Source of the DNA: an uncultured Campylobacter sp.
GTDB lineage: Bacteria > Campylobacterota > Campylobacteria > Campylobacterales > Campylobacteraceae
Length of the DNA stretch: 27,652 nt
Assembly (NCBI RefSeq): GCF_938015785.1
Contig: NZ_CALLWC010000057.1
Span: 1-27,652, forward strand
Direction: 5' to 3'
Of the stretch, positions 17,116-24,884 are shown piece by piece. How positions within the stretch are numbered: the stretch's first letter is position 1; each line of letters opens with the position of its first letter. The notes below the pieces were generated by a model. That model saw nothing but the letters and a program-made list of their open reading frames with translations, did no database searches and was not told the origin of the DNA. The translations under genes and the position numbers were made by a program.

Positions 17116-17984
17116 TGGATGCGAATCTACTTCAAGCAAGAAGCTACTACTACGAATTTTTTGCAATTCCGTTTTTTTTCTATGAAACGGATGCGAAATT
17201 TAAGCGCTGGAAGGAGCAGCTGGAGTTTTTACGCAGCTCGCCCATTGTGCCTAGCGATGAGGCGGAATTTCAAAATTTGGCGAAATTCGATTTTGCAGCG
17301 TTTAAAAGCGAGCAAAATTCCGTGCTTTTTGATTTTTCATACGCCAACGTGCCGATGAGTGCGAGCTTCTACGACGAGGGACGCGACGATGGACGTATGC
17401 GTGTCGCGGTAATCGACGTGCTAAAAAAGAGTAAATTTCGCCGCAATATGGAGCTTTGCAAAGAGTGCGAGGACTATGTGGGATTTATTTTTTACCTGCA
17501 TTCAACCCTACTTCGCGACGCGGCTGCAAAACACAGCGCAGTTTTAAACGGACAAAATTCCGTGACAAACGAGCAAAATTTTACGAATAGCGCGAGCTTG
17601 ACGGTGCAAGACGGAAAAAATTCTGTAGATTTGCGGGACAGTAAAAATTTTACAGGCCCGCAGAATGGTAAAAATGCTGCGAACTCGCAATACGCTAAAA
17701 ATTTCATCGGCGCGCAAGACGGCGAAGCGCTGGCGTTAGAGCTTTTTACGAATGTCACCAACAGCTTTGTGGATGAGTTTAGCGAGCTTTTGTGCGGGCA
17801 TGTGCGGGCGGATTTTTTCAAATCATTAGGCGCACTAATGAGAAGCTTTTTTGCGCTTGAGCGCTCGCTTTTAGCGCTTGCCGCTCCGCAAAAGAAAGAT
17901 CGCAGCGTCGTTAAAGAAGCGATCAAAAAAGGTGGCTATCAAAATAAATTTACCAATCCGGAAGATATTTTTGATCTGGATTGA
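17115..17984 (+). CDS. TorD/DmsD-family chaperone with a repeat insertion
   Basis: 289 residues, all-helical, matching the TorD-type cytoplasmic chaperones that bind Tat signals of molybdoenzymes: an N-terminal RSYYYEFFA helix, the ASFYDEG segment (84-90), ELCKECEDYVGFIFYL (113-128), and a C-terminal part from about 207 with VDEFSELLCGHV and SLGALMRSFFALE. Normal members have about 200-230 residues. The excess is a block at about 141-206 that contains four 9-residue repeats starting KN (168-203). The end, NPEDIFDLD, resembles other epsilon homologues beside fdhA. Its client is presumably FdhA (RRSFLK signal) encoded 500 bases downstream. Its ATG overlaps the ferredoxin stop, and a terminator follows at 18043. 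Confidence 0.85.
   Translation: MDANLLQARSYYYEFFAIPFFFYETDAKFKRWKEQLEFLRSSPIVPSDEAEFQNLAKFDFAAFKSEQNSVLFDFSYANVPMSASFYDEGRDDGRMRVAVIDVLKKSKFRRNMELCKECEDYVGFIFYLHSTLLRDAAAKHSAVLNGQNSVTNEQNFTNSASLTVQDGKNSVDLRDSKNFTGPQNGKNAANSQYAKNFIGAQDGEALALELFTNVTNSFVDEFSELLCGHVRADFFKSLGALMRSFFALERSLLALAAPQKKDRSVVKEAIKKGGYQNKFTNPEDIFDLD
17616..17723 (+). repeat. Four tandem 27-bp repeats in the TorD-like gene
   Basis: Four degenerate 9-codon units, each opening with AAAAATTY-like DNA and encoding KN(S/F/A) followed by six variable residues, mostly ending in Gly (examples KNFTGPQNG and KNFIGAQDG). Two looser QN(S/F) units precede them (17553 and 17574). The repeats keep frame. Confidence 0.75.
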
Positions 17985-18042
17985 TAAATAAAATTTTTAA
18001 CGGAAATCTTAACGCGAAAGCAGAATTTCAGTTAAATTTTAA

Positions 18043-18075
18043 ACTCGCAAGCTCGAGTTTTGCGAGTAGTTTTTT
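18043..18075 (+). terminator. Rho-independent terminator after the TorD-like gene
   Basis: ACTCGCAA (18043-18050) pairs perfectly with TTGCGAGT (18060-18067) around a 9-base loop, followed after two bases by six T (18070-18075). It separates the ferredoxin-torD unit from the fdh genes. Confidence 0.8.
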
Positions 18076-18156
18076 AGTTAGAACTTTATATTTTGAATTT
18101 TAAATAAAATTTAAAAAGTAACTTAAAATTTAATTTCCATCTCACTGCCTTTTCGT

Positions 18157-18194
18157 TATAATTCATTAGACTTAAATCCTGTAACAGGCGTTAC
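18157..18194 (+). promoter_or_regulatory. fdh promoter and dyad operator
   Basis: TATAAT at 18157-18162 is a full -10 match 75 bases before the first fdh gene. Just downstream, GTAAC (18181-18185) and GTTAC (18190-18194) form a dyad with a 4-base spacer, close to the TTAAC-N4-GTTAA type of site bound by the Crp/Fnr-family regulator NssR in C. jejuni. The position, about 12-25 bases past the likely start, would suit repression. The regulator is inference. Confidence 0.55.
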
Positions 18195-18236
18195 TACAAT
18201 AAAAGATTTAAAGCGATTTCTTCACAAAGGAAAACC

Positions 18237-18434
18237 ATGGAGAACAAACGCAGAGATTTTCTTAAAAAATCTCTAAAAATCGGCGCAGTAGGTGCCGTGG
18301 GCGTTGCCGCGTCTCAGGCTCTAGCAAAAAGCGAGCAGGATTACGGCGATACCGTTCGTGGCAAATCACCGAAAAAAGAGGTGCTTTACTGGGAGAGTGA
18401 AGCGTGGAAAAAATACTATAAAGTAGCTTACTAG
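18237..18434 (+). CDS. Small Tat-signal protein of the formate dehydrogenase locus
   Basis: 65 residues that begin with a twin-arginine signal (KRRDFLKKS, then AVGAVGVAASQALA), leaving about 35 mature residues ending YWESEAWKKYYKVAY. This matches the short formate-dehydrogenase-region Tat proteins known upstream of fdhA in Campylobacterota (C. jejuni Cj1513c type). Function is not known; a small exported accessory subunit is likely. AAAGGA precedes the ATG, and fdhA begins 10 bases after its stop. Confidence 0.9.
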   Translation: MENKRRDFLKKSLKIGAVGAVGVAASQALAKSEQDYGDTVRGKSPKKEVLYWESEAWKKYYKVAY

Positions 18435-18444
18435 GAGAATTTTC

Positions 18445-21366
18445 ATGAGTGAGAATGCGATCGGAAGGAGATCGTTTTTGAAACTCGCCGCTTTAGGAGC
18501 GAGCAGCGTAGCTGCGTTTGGCGAAAATAATACGCTAAGAGCCGCTACTGAGCAAGAGATCAAAAACCCATTTCCAGGTTCCGTTATGAAGCGAACGATA
18601 TGTTCGATCTGTTCCGTAGGCTGCGGTATCGAGGCTCAAGTGGATGAGAGCACCAATACCTGGATTCGCCAAGATATGGCAGTAGATCACCCGATCTCGC
18701 AGGGCAGTCACTGCTGTAAGGGAATCGATCAAATCGATCTAACCAAATCTAAAATGCGTCTTAAATATCCACTCAAAAAGGTAGGCGGTAAATGGGAGCG
18801 TATAAGTTGGGAGCAAGCCGTTAACGAAATCGGCGATAAAATGCTTCAAGTCCGCAAAGAGGACGGTCCAGATAGTGTGGTATTTCTGGGTTCGGCTAAA
18901 TTTTGCAACGAGCAGGCATATTATTTTAGAAAATTTGCAGCCTTTTGGGGTACGAACAGCAACGACCACGTAGCCAGAATTTGACATAGCGCAACAGTCG
19001 CCGGTGTGGCGAATACTTGGGGTTATGGAGCTATGACAAATCACGTAGGTGATATGGCGAAAAATTCTAAAATGATCCTTTTCATAGGTGCGAATTCCGC
19101 GGTTGCAAATCCAGTGGGAGCTATGAAGCATGCTCTTCAAGCTCGCGATAGAAACGGCGCAAAAATCGTTGTAGTTGATCCAAATTTTACTAGAACTGCG
19201 GCTAAGGCCGATATGTATATTAGAATTCGTCCGGGAACCGATATAGCGTTTGTGTACGGAATGCTGCATCTAATCTTTAAAAACGGCTGGGAAGATAAGG
19301 AGCTAATAAAAACCAGAACCTACGCTGTAGAGGAGATTAGAGCCGAAGCTGAGAAGTGGGATCCTAAAGAGGTAGCCAATGTCACCGGCTGCAAAGAAGA
19401 GGAGCTCATAGAATTTACGAGGATGTTCGCTACCACAAAGCCCGCTACTTTATGCTGGGCTCTAGGCATTACACAGCACTCGATCGGAAGTTCTAATACT
19501 AGAATTTTGGCTCTTTTGCAGCTCATACTAGGCAATATGGGCAAGCCAGGCGGCGGCTGCAACATCCTTAGAGGTCACGATAATGTTCAAGGCGCTACCG
19601 ATATGTGCAATCTCTCCGATAGCTTGCCTGCGTATTACGGGCTAGCCGATAACTCCTGGAAGCACTTCTGCAAGGGCTGGGGCGTAGATTACGAGCAGTT
19701 TATTAAAAGATTTGCCGTATCTACTAAGCAGCCACACGAAAAGCAGGGTGAAAAAGTGCCTGGTACGAATTTTACCGAGTATTTTCACTACGATCCGAGC
19801 ATCGAGCAAGATGTGATAAACTGGCGCAACGAAAAGGGCTTTTCGCTATCTAAATGGTGGCAGGGCGTTTTGAAAAACGAGCCCGTTTTAAGTAGTGGTA
19901 ACGTCCGCGTTCTTTGGGTGCAAGGCACAGGAATTACTTCTATGGCGCACGTTCGAGAGACTCAAGAAGCATTAGGTAAGATCGATATGCTGGTAGTCGC
20001 CGAGCCATTTTTAAACGAGGTGGCGATTCTAAACGACAGACCGGATGGAATTTATGTTTTGCCGGTAGCTACGCAGTTTGAGAGCGAAGGCCATCTAAGC
20101 GCTACAAACCGCAGTGGTCAGTGGCGAACTCAGATCGTTAAGCCTCTATTTGAGAGCAAAGAGGATCAAGAGGTAATGTTTTTATTCGCGAAAAAATTCG
20201 GCTTTTACGACGAATATGTTCGCGGCATGAAGATGGGCATCGTTGATGGCGAGCTTAAGCAGGTTAAAGACGATTTTGTTTGGCCTGACGACGCTACCGA
20301 TGAGATTGCACGCAATACTCAAAGTATTGGAAATAACGGACGCACCGCAGCTAGATTTCGCAGACAGCAGAAAAACTGGCATCTATTTGATCCCGATACC
20401 CTGCGCGGCATAGGTGGCGAGGTCGAGGGCGAATACTACGGCCTTCCATGGCCTTGCTGGGATACGCAACACCCGGGCACGCCGATTCTTTACGACGTAA
20501 CTAAGCCTTATGCCGACGGCGGTATGGGATTTAGAAACCGCTTTGGCTTAGAGCACGACGGCGTTTCGCAGCTAGCCGACGAGAGTATTACACTTCCGGG
20601 ATCAAAAATTCAAGGCGGTCATGCAGAGATTACTAAGGCAAATATCGAGCAGGTTTTAGGCATCACGCTAAGCGAGGATGAAAAAGCCAAGATGGGGCCT
20701 ACGTGGAGCACAGATTATAGCGGCATTATCGCTAAAAAATGCCGCGAGTTTGGAATTTGCCCTTGCGGAAACGCAAGAGCAAGAGCTAAGGTTTGGCAGT
20801 TTGCGGATCAAATTCCAAAGCATCGCGAACCGATCCACTCGCCTAGATGGGATTTAGTGGAGAAATATCCGACCTTTGCGGATCAAAAACGAAATTTCCG
20901 CGTCTTTACGAGATTTATCTCCGAGCAGAAAAAGCAGGATTGGAGCAAGGACTTCCCTACGATCGTAAGCTCGCTAAGGCTAGTAAATTTAAGCGGTGCG
21001 GGTATGATCGAGCGCACAAGCAAGTATCTTTCGGCGATTACTCCGGAGATGTTTGCGCACGTAAATCCTAAGCTTGCCGCCGATAAAGGTATCAAAGATG
21101 GCGAGATGATGTGGATTCATTCGCCGCAAGGCACGAAGATCAAAGTCAAGTGTATCTATTCGTACGCCGTTACGCCCGATCGTATTGTTATGCCGTATAA
21201 CTTCGCGGGAATTTTTCAGGGCGAGGATCTAAGCGAGCGCTATCCTGAGGGTACTAAGCCATATATCAGAGGCGAGAGCTCAAATACGATTACCAACTAC
21301 GGCTTTGACATAAATACGCAAATTTCGGAATTTAACGCCGGTCTTTGCAGACTAGAAAGAGCATAA
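18445..21366 (+). CDS. fdhA: Formate dehydrogenase catalytic subunit (selenoprotein)
   Basis: Oxidises formate to CO2 in the periplasm with Mo/W-bis-MGD and one [4Fe-4S] cluster. 973 residues when the TGA at 18982-18984 is read as selenocysteine (U180), followed by the catalytic His (H181) as in E. coli Fdh enzymes. A Tat signal RRSFLK (8-13) is followed by cluster ligands C53, C56, C60 and C90. The frame before and after TGA is one continuous molybdopterin oxidoreductase; segments such as LGNMGKPGGGCNILRGHDNVQG and FLNEVAILND lie in the second part, and a dinucleotide-binding C-terminal domain ends at 21366. A SECIS hairpin follows the TGA. Automatic callers would split it at 18984 with a false GTG start at 19006. 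AGGAG precedes ATG 18445. Confidence 0.98.
18982..19012 (+). promoter_or_regulatory. Selenocysteine UGA and bacterial SECIS hairpin
   Basis: The TGA at 18982-18984 is followed by a stem TCGCC (18998-19002) / GGCGA (19008-19012) with apical loop GGTGT (19003-19007). The loop begins 18 bases after the UGA, the same distance as in E. coli fdhF, and starts with GGT like the E. coli GGTCT loop that SelB recognises. Confidence 0.9.
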
Positions 21367-21375
21367 GGAGATAAA

Positions 21376-21933
21376 ATGCCGGCAAGATTAAAATTTTACG
21401 TCGACGTCGAGCGCTGCATCGCCTGCTACGGTTGTCAAGTAGCCTGCAGCTCGGCGCACGGGGTTCCCGTGCAGATCAATAGGCGCAAGGTTATTACTTT
21501 AAACGAGGGCATTGAAGGGCAGGAGGTTTCAAGCTCTATCGCTTGCCAACACTGCACCGATGCGCCTTGCGCGCAGGTTTGTCCGGTTCAATGCTTCTAT
21601 ATCAGAACCGACGGTGTCGTTTTACACGACAAAGATAAATGTATCGGCTGCGGATACTGCCTCTACGCGTGTCCGTTCGGCGCTCCGCAATTCCCTAGAG
21701 AGGGAGCTTTCGGTATCAAAGGCGCGATGGATAAATGTACTATGTGCGCGGGTGGACCGGAGCCTACGTTTTCGCACGAAGAGCTACATAAATACGGCCA
21801 AAACCGCATCGCAGAGGGCAAGGTTCCGATTTGTGCGGCGATCTGTTGCACGAACGCTCTAATCGTGGGCGACGCGAGCAGAGTTTCGGATGTTTATCGC
21901 AAGCGCGTACTTACGCGCGGCGTGAGCCTATAA
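21376..21933 (+). CDS. fdhB: Formate dehydrogenase iron-sulfur subunit
   Basis: 185 residues carrying four [4Fe-4S] clusters that pass electrons from FdhA: C14/C17/C20/C24, C57/C60/C65/C69, C89/C92/C95/C99 and C121/C124 with C153/C157. It lacks a clear C-terminal membrane helix such as FdnH has. AAGGAG lies just before the ATG and only 9 bases separate it from fdhA. In C. jejuni a cytochrome b subunit gene (fdhC) and fdhD come next; here a terminator and an unrelated lipoprotein gene follow. Confidence 0.95.
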   Translation: MPARLKFYVDVERCIACYGCQVACSSAHGVPVQINRRKVITLNEGIEGQEVSSSIACQHCTDAPCAQVCPVQCFYIRTDGVVLHDKDKCIGCGYCLYACPFGAPQFPREGAFGIKGAMDKCTMCAGGPEPTFSHEELHKYGQNRIAEGKVPICAAICCTNALIVGDASRVSDVYRKRVLTRGVSL

Positions 21934-21939
21934 GATTGT

Positions 21940-21980
21940 GGAATTTTAAACGCCTCCGGTTTTAAAATTCCGTCTCTTTT
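21940..21980 (+). terminator. Rho-independent terminator of the fdh operon
   Basis: GGAATTTTAAA (21940-21950) pairs perfectly with TTTAAAATTCC (21961-21971) around a 10-base loop, followed by the T-rich tail GTCTCTTTT. It starts seven bases after the fdhB stop. Confidence 0.75.
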
Positions 21981-22124
21981 CGCAGAAATTTCAACCGAGC
22001 GGCGGCTTTAAATTTAGCGGTCGCTCGGCGCAAAATTTTATTTAAAAATTCCACTCTTGCCCATTCGCCGTTAGATTATTTCAAAAAATCGCCTCTTGCT
22101 GATATTAAAATTTTAAATTTATGC

Positions 22125-22158
22125 TACAATCACTCAAATTTAAGATTTGAAATCTTAA
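22125..22158 (+). promoter_or_regulatory. Promoter and leader palindrome of the TraT-like gene
   Basis: TACAAT (22125-22130), preceded by TGC as an extended -10, is followed by a 19-base perfect inverted repeat TTAAGATTT-G-AAATCTTAA (22140-22158) at the likely transcription start. It ends 4 bases before the AAAGGA ribosome-binding site, so it could be an operator or a leader hairpin. Confidence 0.5.
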
Positions 22159-22173
22159 GCGAAAGGATCCGTC

Positions 22174-22791
22174 TTGAAAAATAAAATTTCACTTTTTTTG
22201 GTCATTTCGGCGTTTTTGATTTTTACAGGTTGCTCTAAAAACGTGCCCGTAAATAGCGGTATTGTGCGCACTTCCGAGCCGCTTCACATTATGGAATTTC
22301 CGCAGGATAAACTCATAAGCGTAAATTTCACCAATACCTCTACGACGGATTCAAATTTAACCCAAGTGGTGATTCAACATCTGCGTGCGGATGGATTTAA
22401 GGTCGTAAATAAAGGCGCGGCGAATGTCCAAATCGGCGGCAATCTCAACTATTTCCGCAAGGCGGATTTTTCGCGCAGATCGTGGGATAATCCGAGATTT
22501 AGCTTCGGTATGGGCTTCGGCAGATATTACAGATATACGGGCGTGGGCGTAGGCTGGGGGATGCCGTTCGGTTATGATCCTTGGGACGACGACGATTATT
22601 ACAGAGATTATTTCTATGACTCGCAGATTAGCCTCTACATAAGCGTTAAAAACAAGGGTGCGTGGAAGGACTACGTAACGAACCTCAACTACCAAAGCAT
22701 CAAAAATCCGGGCTCTAAAGACTCGGTAATGGATGCGCTAAATTTTAAAATTTATGAATATATAAGACAGATGATTAAGCAGGGAAGATGA
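22174..22791 (+). CDS. TraT-like outer-membrane lipoprotein
   Basis: 205 residues starting at TTG 22174 (AAGGA seven bases upstream). The lipoprotein signal has the box FTGC with lipidated C20. The mature part follows the TraT pattern, the complement-resistance/surface-exclusion lipoprotein: an ISVNFTNTSTTDSNL segment, a helix ending HLRADGFKVVNKG, then ANVQIGGNLNYFRKAD. A Gly/Tyr/Asp-rich middle (about 100-150) replaces TraT's hydrophobic glycine-rich region. It should sit in the outer membrane. The resemblance is by pattern only, so the function is uncertain. The next gene starts within its stop codon (ATGA), indicating coupling. Confidence 0.65.
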   Translation: MKNKISLFLVISAFLIFTGCSKNVPVNSGIVRTSEPLHIMEFPQDKLISVNFTNTSTTDSNLTQVVIQHLRADGFKVVNKGAANVQIGGNLNYFRKADFSRRSWDNPRFSFGMGFGRYYRYTGVGVGWGMPFGYDPWDDDDYYRDYFYDSQISLYISVKNKGAWKDYVTNLNYQSIKNPGSKDSVMDALNFKIYEYIRQMIKQGR

Positions 22792-23714
22792 TAGTAAAAG
22801 AGAATAAAAAGCCCGTAGCGATGACGCTGGCGGGATCAGCGATTTTGGCGCTCGCTAGCGGATATTGCTACCATGCGGGCTTTGGCGGCGCGGCGCTTTT
22901 TGCTTCCGTAGTGGCGGCATTTTGCGCGTTTTTTTGCGCGCTTAGACTCGGCGCGAAAAATTATTTGCAGATCGGCGAGGATGCTTTTATGATCGTGCGC
23001 GGGGCAAATTCCGAGAGCTTCGAATACAAAGATATCGCAAATTTAGGCACCAAAACCTTCGTCGCGGGCAGAAACAAAACGGAGCTTTTAAATTTTGTAT
23101 TCAAAAAAATACCGCAGGCGCAGGATCGCTTTAATTTTTTACGATTTTACAGCGACACGGAGGCCACGCTACCGGGCTCATTTGAAATTTCGATCTACGA
23201 ACTGAGTAAAATTTTGCGCGAAAAAGCGGGTCTTTCGCAAAGCTCTGAGGAAGAACAAACCGCTTTAAAAACTCGCAAGGGTGCCAAAGGCTCTAAAAAA
23301 AGCGTGAGTAGCGGTAAAAATTTTAAAGCTAAAAACCTCCGCGATGAAAATTCCGCTTCGCAAAATTCCGATACGCAAAATTCCTGCGGCGCACAAAATT
23401 TAGGCGCGGAGAATTCCTACGCCGCGCAGAATTTCGCCGCACAAAATTCTAATGGCGCCGCCGATTCAAACGGCGCGCAGAATTTAAAGGGCGCTTCAAA
23501 TTTAAACGAACAAAGCTCCGCCGCGCCGAATGGTGTCGCTTCCTCAAATGATGCTGCCGCGGGCAAAAATTTCACAGGCGCCGAGGATTCCGTGTCTAAA
23601 ATTTCCGCGGGCGATAATGAGCCTGGCGCTGCGCCCGAAAGTGCGGCGGTAGACGGCTCCGATACCGCCGATGCCGCGATGCAAAGCTCCGCCTGCGAAA
23701 GTAAAAATAAGTAG
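22788..23714 (+). CDS. Two-helix membrane protein with a low-complexity tail
   Basis: 308 residues. Two hydrophobic helices (about 11-30 and 33-53) are followed by a soluble part (about 57-148) with alternating strands (NYLQIGEDAFMIVRG, SFEYKDIANLGTKTF) reminiscent of small bacterial PH-like domains, which I cannot confirm. From residue 177 on it is a repetitive tail of QN(S/L/F) units every five or six residues, rich in Ala, Ser, Asn and Gly. No function is recognised. The ATG overlaps the TraT-like stop by 4 bases, and a LysE-type exporter gene begins 10 bases after its end, so the three probably form one operon. Confidence 0.75.
   Translation: MIVKENKKPVAMTLAGSAILALASGYCYHAGFGGAALFASVVAAFCAFFCALRLGAKNYLQIGEDAFMIVRGANSESFEYKDIANLGTKTFVAGRNKTELLNFVFKKIPQAQDRFNFLRFYSDTEATLPGSFEISIYELSKILREKAGLSQSSEEEQTALKTRKGAKGSKKSVSSGKNFKAKNLRDENSASQNSDTQNSCGAQNLGAENSYAAQNFAAQNSNGAADSNGAQNLKGASNLNEQSSAAPNGVASSNDAAAGKNFTGAEDSVSKISAGDNEPGAAPESAAVDGSDTADAAMQSSACESKNK
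23316..23714 (+). repeat. Degenerate AAAATTY repeat region encoding the protein tail
   Basis: Successive AAAATTCC, AAAATTTA or GAATTTC words every 15-18 bases encode QN(S/L/F)xxA units in residues 177-308. One unit near 23564-23585 (CAAAAATTTCACAGGCG) closely matches a unit at 17642-17663 in the TorD-like gene. Confidence 0.7.
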
Positions 23715-23724
23715 AGGCGCGGTC

Positions 23725-24354
23725 TTGAACTCCTTACCGATCGGAATTTTCTTGCAAGGAGCCGCGCTGATGCTCTCGCTCATCGTCGCGATCGGCGCGC
23801 AGAATATCTTCGTCATCTCCCAAGGCCTTGCGAAAAACCACGTCGCGGCTGTTTGCATGGTTTGCGCGCTAAGCGATGCCGTATTTACGGCCGTAGGGAT
23901 ATTTTTAATCGGCGGCGCCCTTAAGCAAGGCTCGCTTCTTACCCAAATTTTAGGCATAGGCGGGATCATATTTCTGCTCTGCTACGCGCTAAGCTCGTTT
24001 TTTAGCGCTTATAAGGGCTCGCATTTTGCCAAGATTCAAAACTCTGCAAATAGCCCGCTAGCGCCCGTCGTAGCCAAAGCCCTTGCGGTGACGCTTCTAA
24101 ATCCGCACGTGTATTTAGATACCGTCGTGGTAGTGGGCTCGCTCGGCGCTACGATCGCAGATGCCCAAAAGCTGTGGTTTTACGCGGGAGTTATGTTCGT
24201 ATCGTTTGCGTGGTTTTTCGGCTTAGGATATGGCTCAGGGGCGCTTTCGAAGCTTTTTGCAAGTAGCAGGGCGTGGCGCATAATCGACACGCTCGTGGGA
24301 GTTTTGATGCTGTATATGGCGTATCTGATCGCGAAGTTTGTCTTTAAAATTTAA
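23725..24354 (+). CDS. LysE/ArgO-family amino-acid exporter
   Basis: 209 residues, close to E. coli ArgO (211). Inner-membrane exporter with about six helices; family marks are LSLIVAIGAQNIFVISQGL near the N terminus (GxQNxFV motif), an intracellular loop, and NPHVYLDTVVVVGS in helix 4. I choose TTG 23725, which has TAGAGG seven bases upstream and gives the family's hydrophobic N terminus; a longer frame from 23671 overlaps the preceding gene and adds a basic, unconserved leader. Likely substrates are basic amino acids, by family only. It probably shares a transcript with the two genes before it. Confidence 0.88.
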   Translation: MNSLPIGIFLQGAALMLSLIVAIGAQNIFVISQGLAKNHVAAVCMVCALSDAVFTAVGIFLIGGALKQGSLLTQILGIGGIIFLLCYALSSFFSAYKGSHFAKIQNSANSPLAPVVAKALAVTLLNPHVYLDTVVVVGSLGATIADAQKLWFYAGVMFVSFAWFFGLGYGSGALSKLFASSRAWRIIDTLVGVLMLYMAYLIAKFVFKI

Positions 24355-24393
24355 AATTTCACGCTAAAATTCCGCATTCTTGATAAAGGATCT

Positions 24394-24882
24394 ATGATGA
24401 AAATTGAAATTGAAAGCGGGCTCGAGCTAAAAGAAGCCTTGTGGCGCGTAGAGAAAGCTCTGCGACTAGTGACCGACAAGGACGGCAAAACCACATCGAG
24501 CGCGACGCTTTATGTAGGCAAACATTCGCTTTTAAATTTACTCGATACCAACCAGATCGAAAATATCCAAAACGCCTATGCGCGCGCCAGGACGGAATTT
24601 CGCGCGGAGATGCTGGGCGTGCTGGAGGGCTTTTTATCCCAAGAGGATGCCGAGAAAGATCCGGAATATGCGCTATTTAATCAGCTCTACCAAATGGCGA
24701 TGACCGCGGGCAGAAAGAGCGATATCTTTATCCATGTCCAAGGCATCAGCGAAAACGAGGTCGTGCTGCGCGTGTATCAGCGCTTCGAGCTGGAGAGCGG
24801 CGAGACAATCTATTATGCAGGCGGCGAGTTTAGCTACACTCTGGATGAAAATTTCGGCAAAATTTATCGCTACGAAATTTGA
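24394..24882 (+). CDS. Conserved-looking cytoplasmic protein of unknown function
   Basis: 162 residues, acidic, with no signal or membrane segment and no family I recognise. The N-terminal half is helical (LKEALWRVEKALRLV, then ENIQNAYARARTEFRAEMLGVLEGFL) and the C-terminal third looks like beta strands (DIFIHVQG, EVVLRVYQRFEL, GGEFSYTL). Two ATGs lie in tandem at 24394 and 24397; AAAGGA at 24385-24390 is better spaced for the second. It follows the LysE-type gene by 39 bases. Confidence 0.75.
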   Translation: MMKIEIESGLELKEALWRVEKALRLVTDKDGKTTSSATLYVGKHSLLNLLDTNQIENIQNAYARARTEFRAEMLGVLEGFLSQEDAEKDPEYALFNQLYQMAMTAGRKSDIFIHVQGISENEVVLRVYQRFELESGETIYYAGGEFSYTLDENFGKIYRYEI

Positions 24883-24884
24883 TT

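Noticed and set aside
17616..17723. CRISPR-like array
   Set aside because: The repeats are 27 bp, contiguous and without spacers, degenerate, and in frame within a chaperone gene.
18982..18984. fdhA as a pseudogene with a nonsense mutation
   Set aside because: UGA is at the catalytic Sec position, is followed by the conserved His and a SECIS hairpin, and selA/selB are present.
19006..21366. Separate gene starting at GTG 19006
   Set aside because: It is the second part of fdhA; the frame continues through the Sec UGA and the GTG lies within the SECIS loop.
23671..23724. Upstream extension of the LysE-type gene
   Set aside because: It overlaps the preceding gene, adds a basic leader absent from the family, and TTG 23725 has its own ribosome-binding site.
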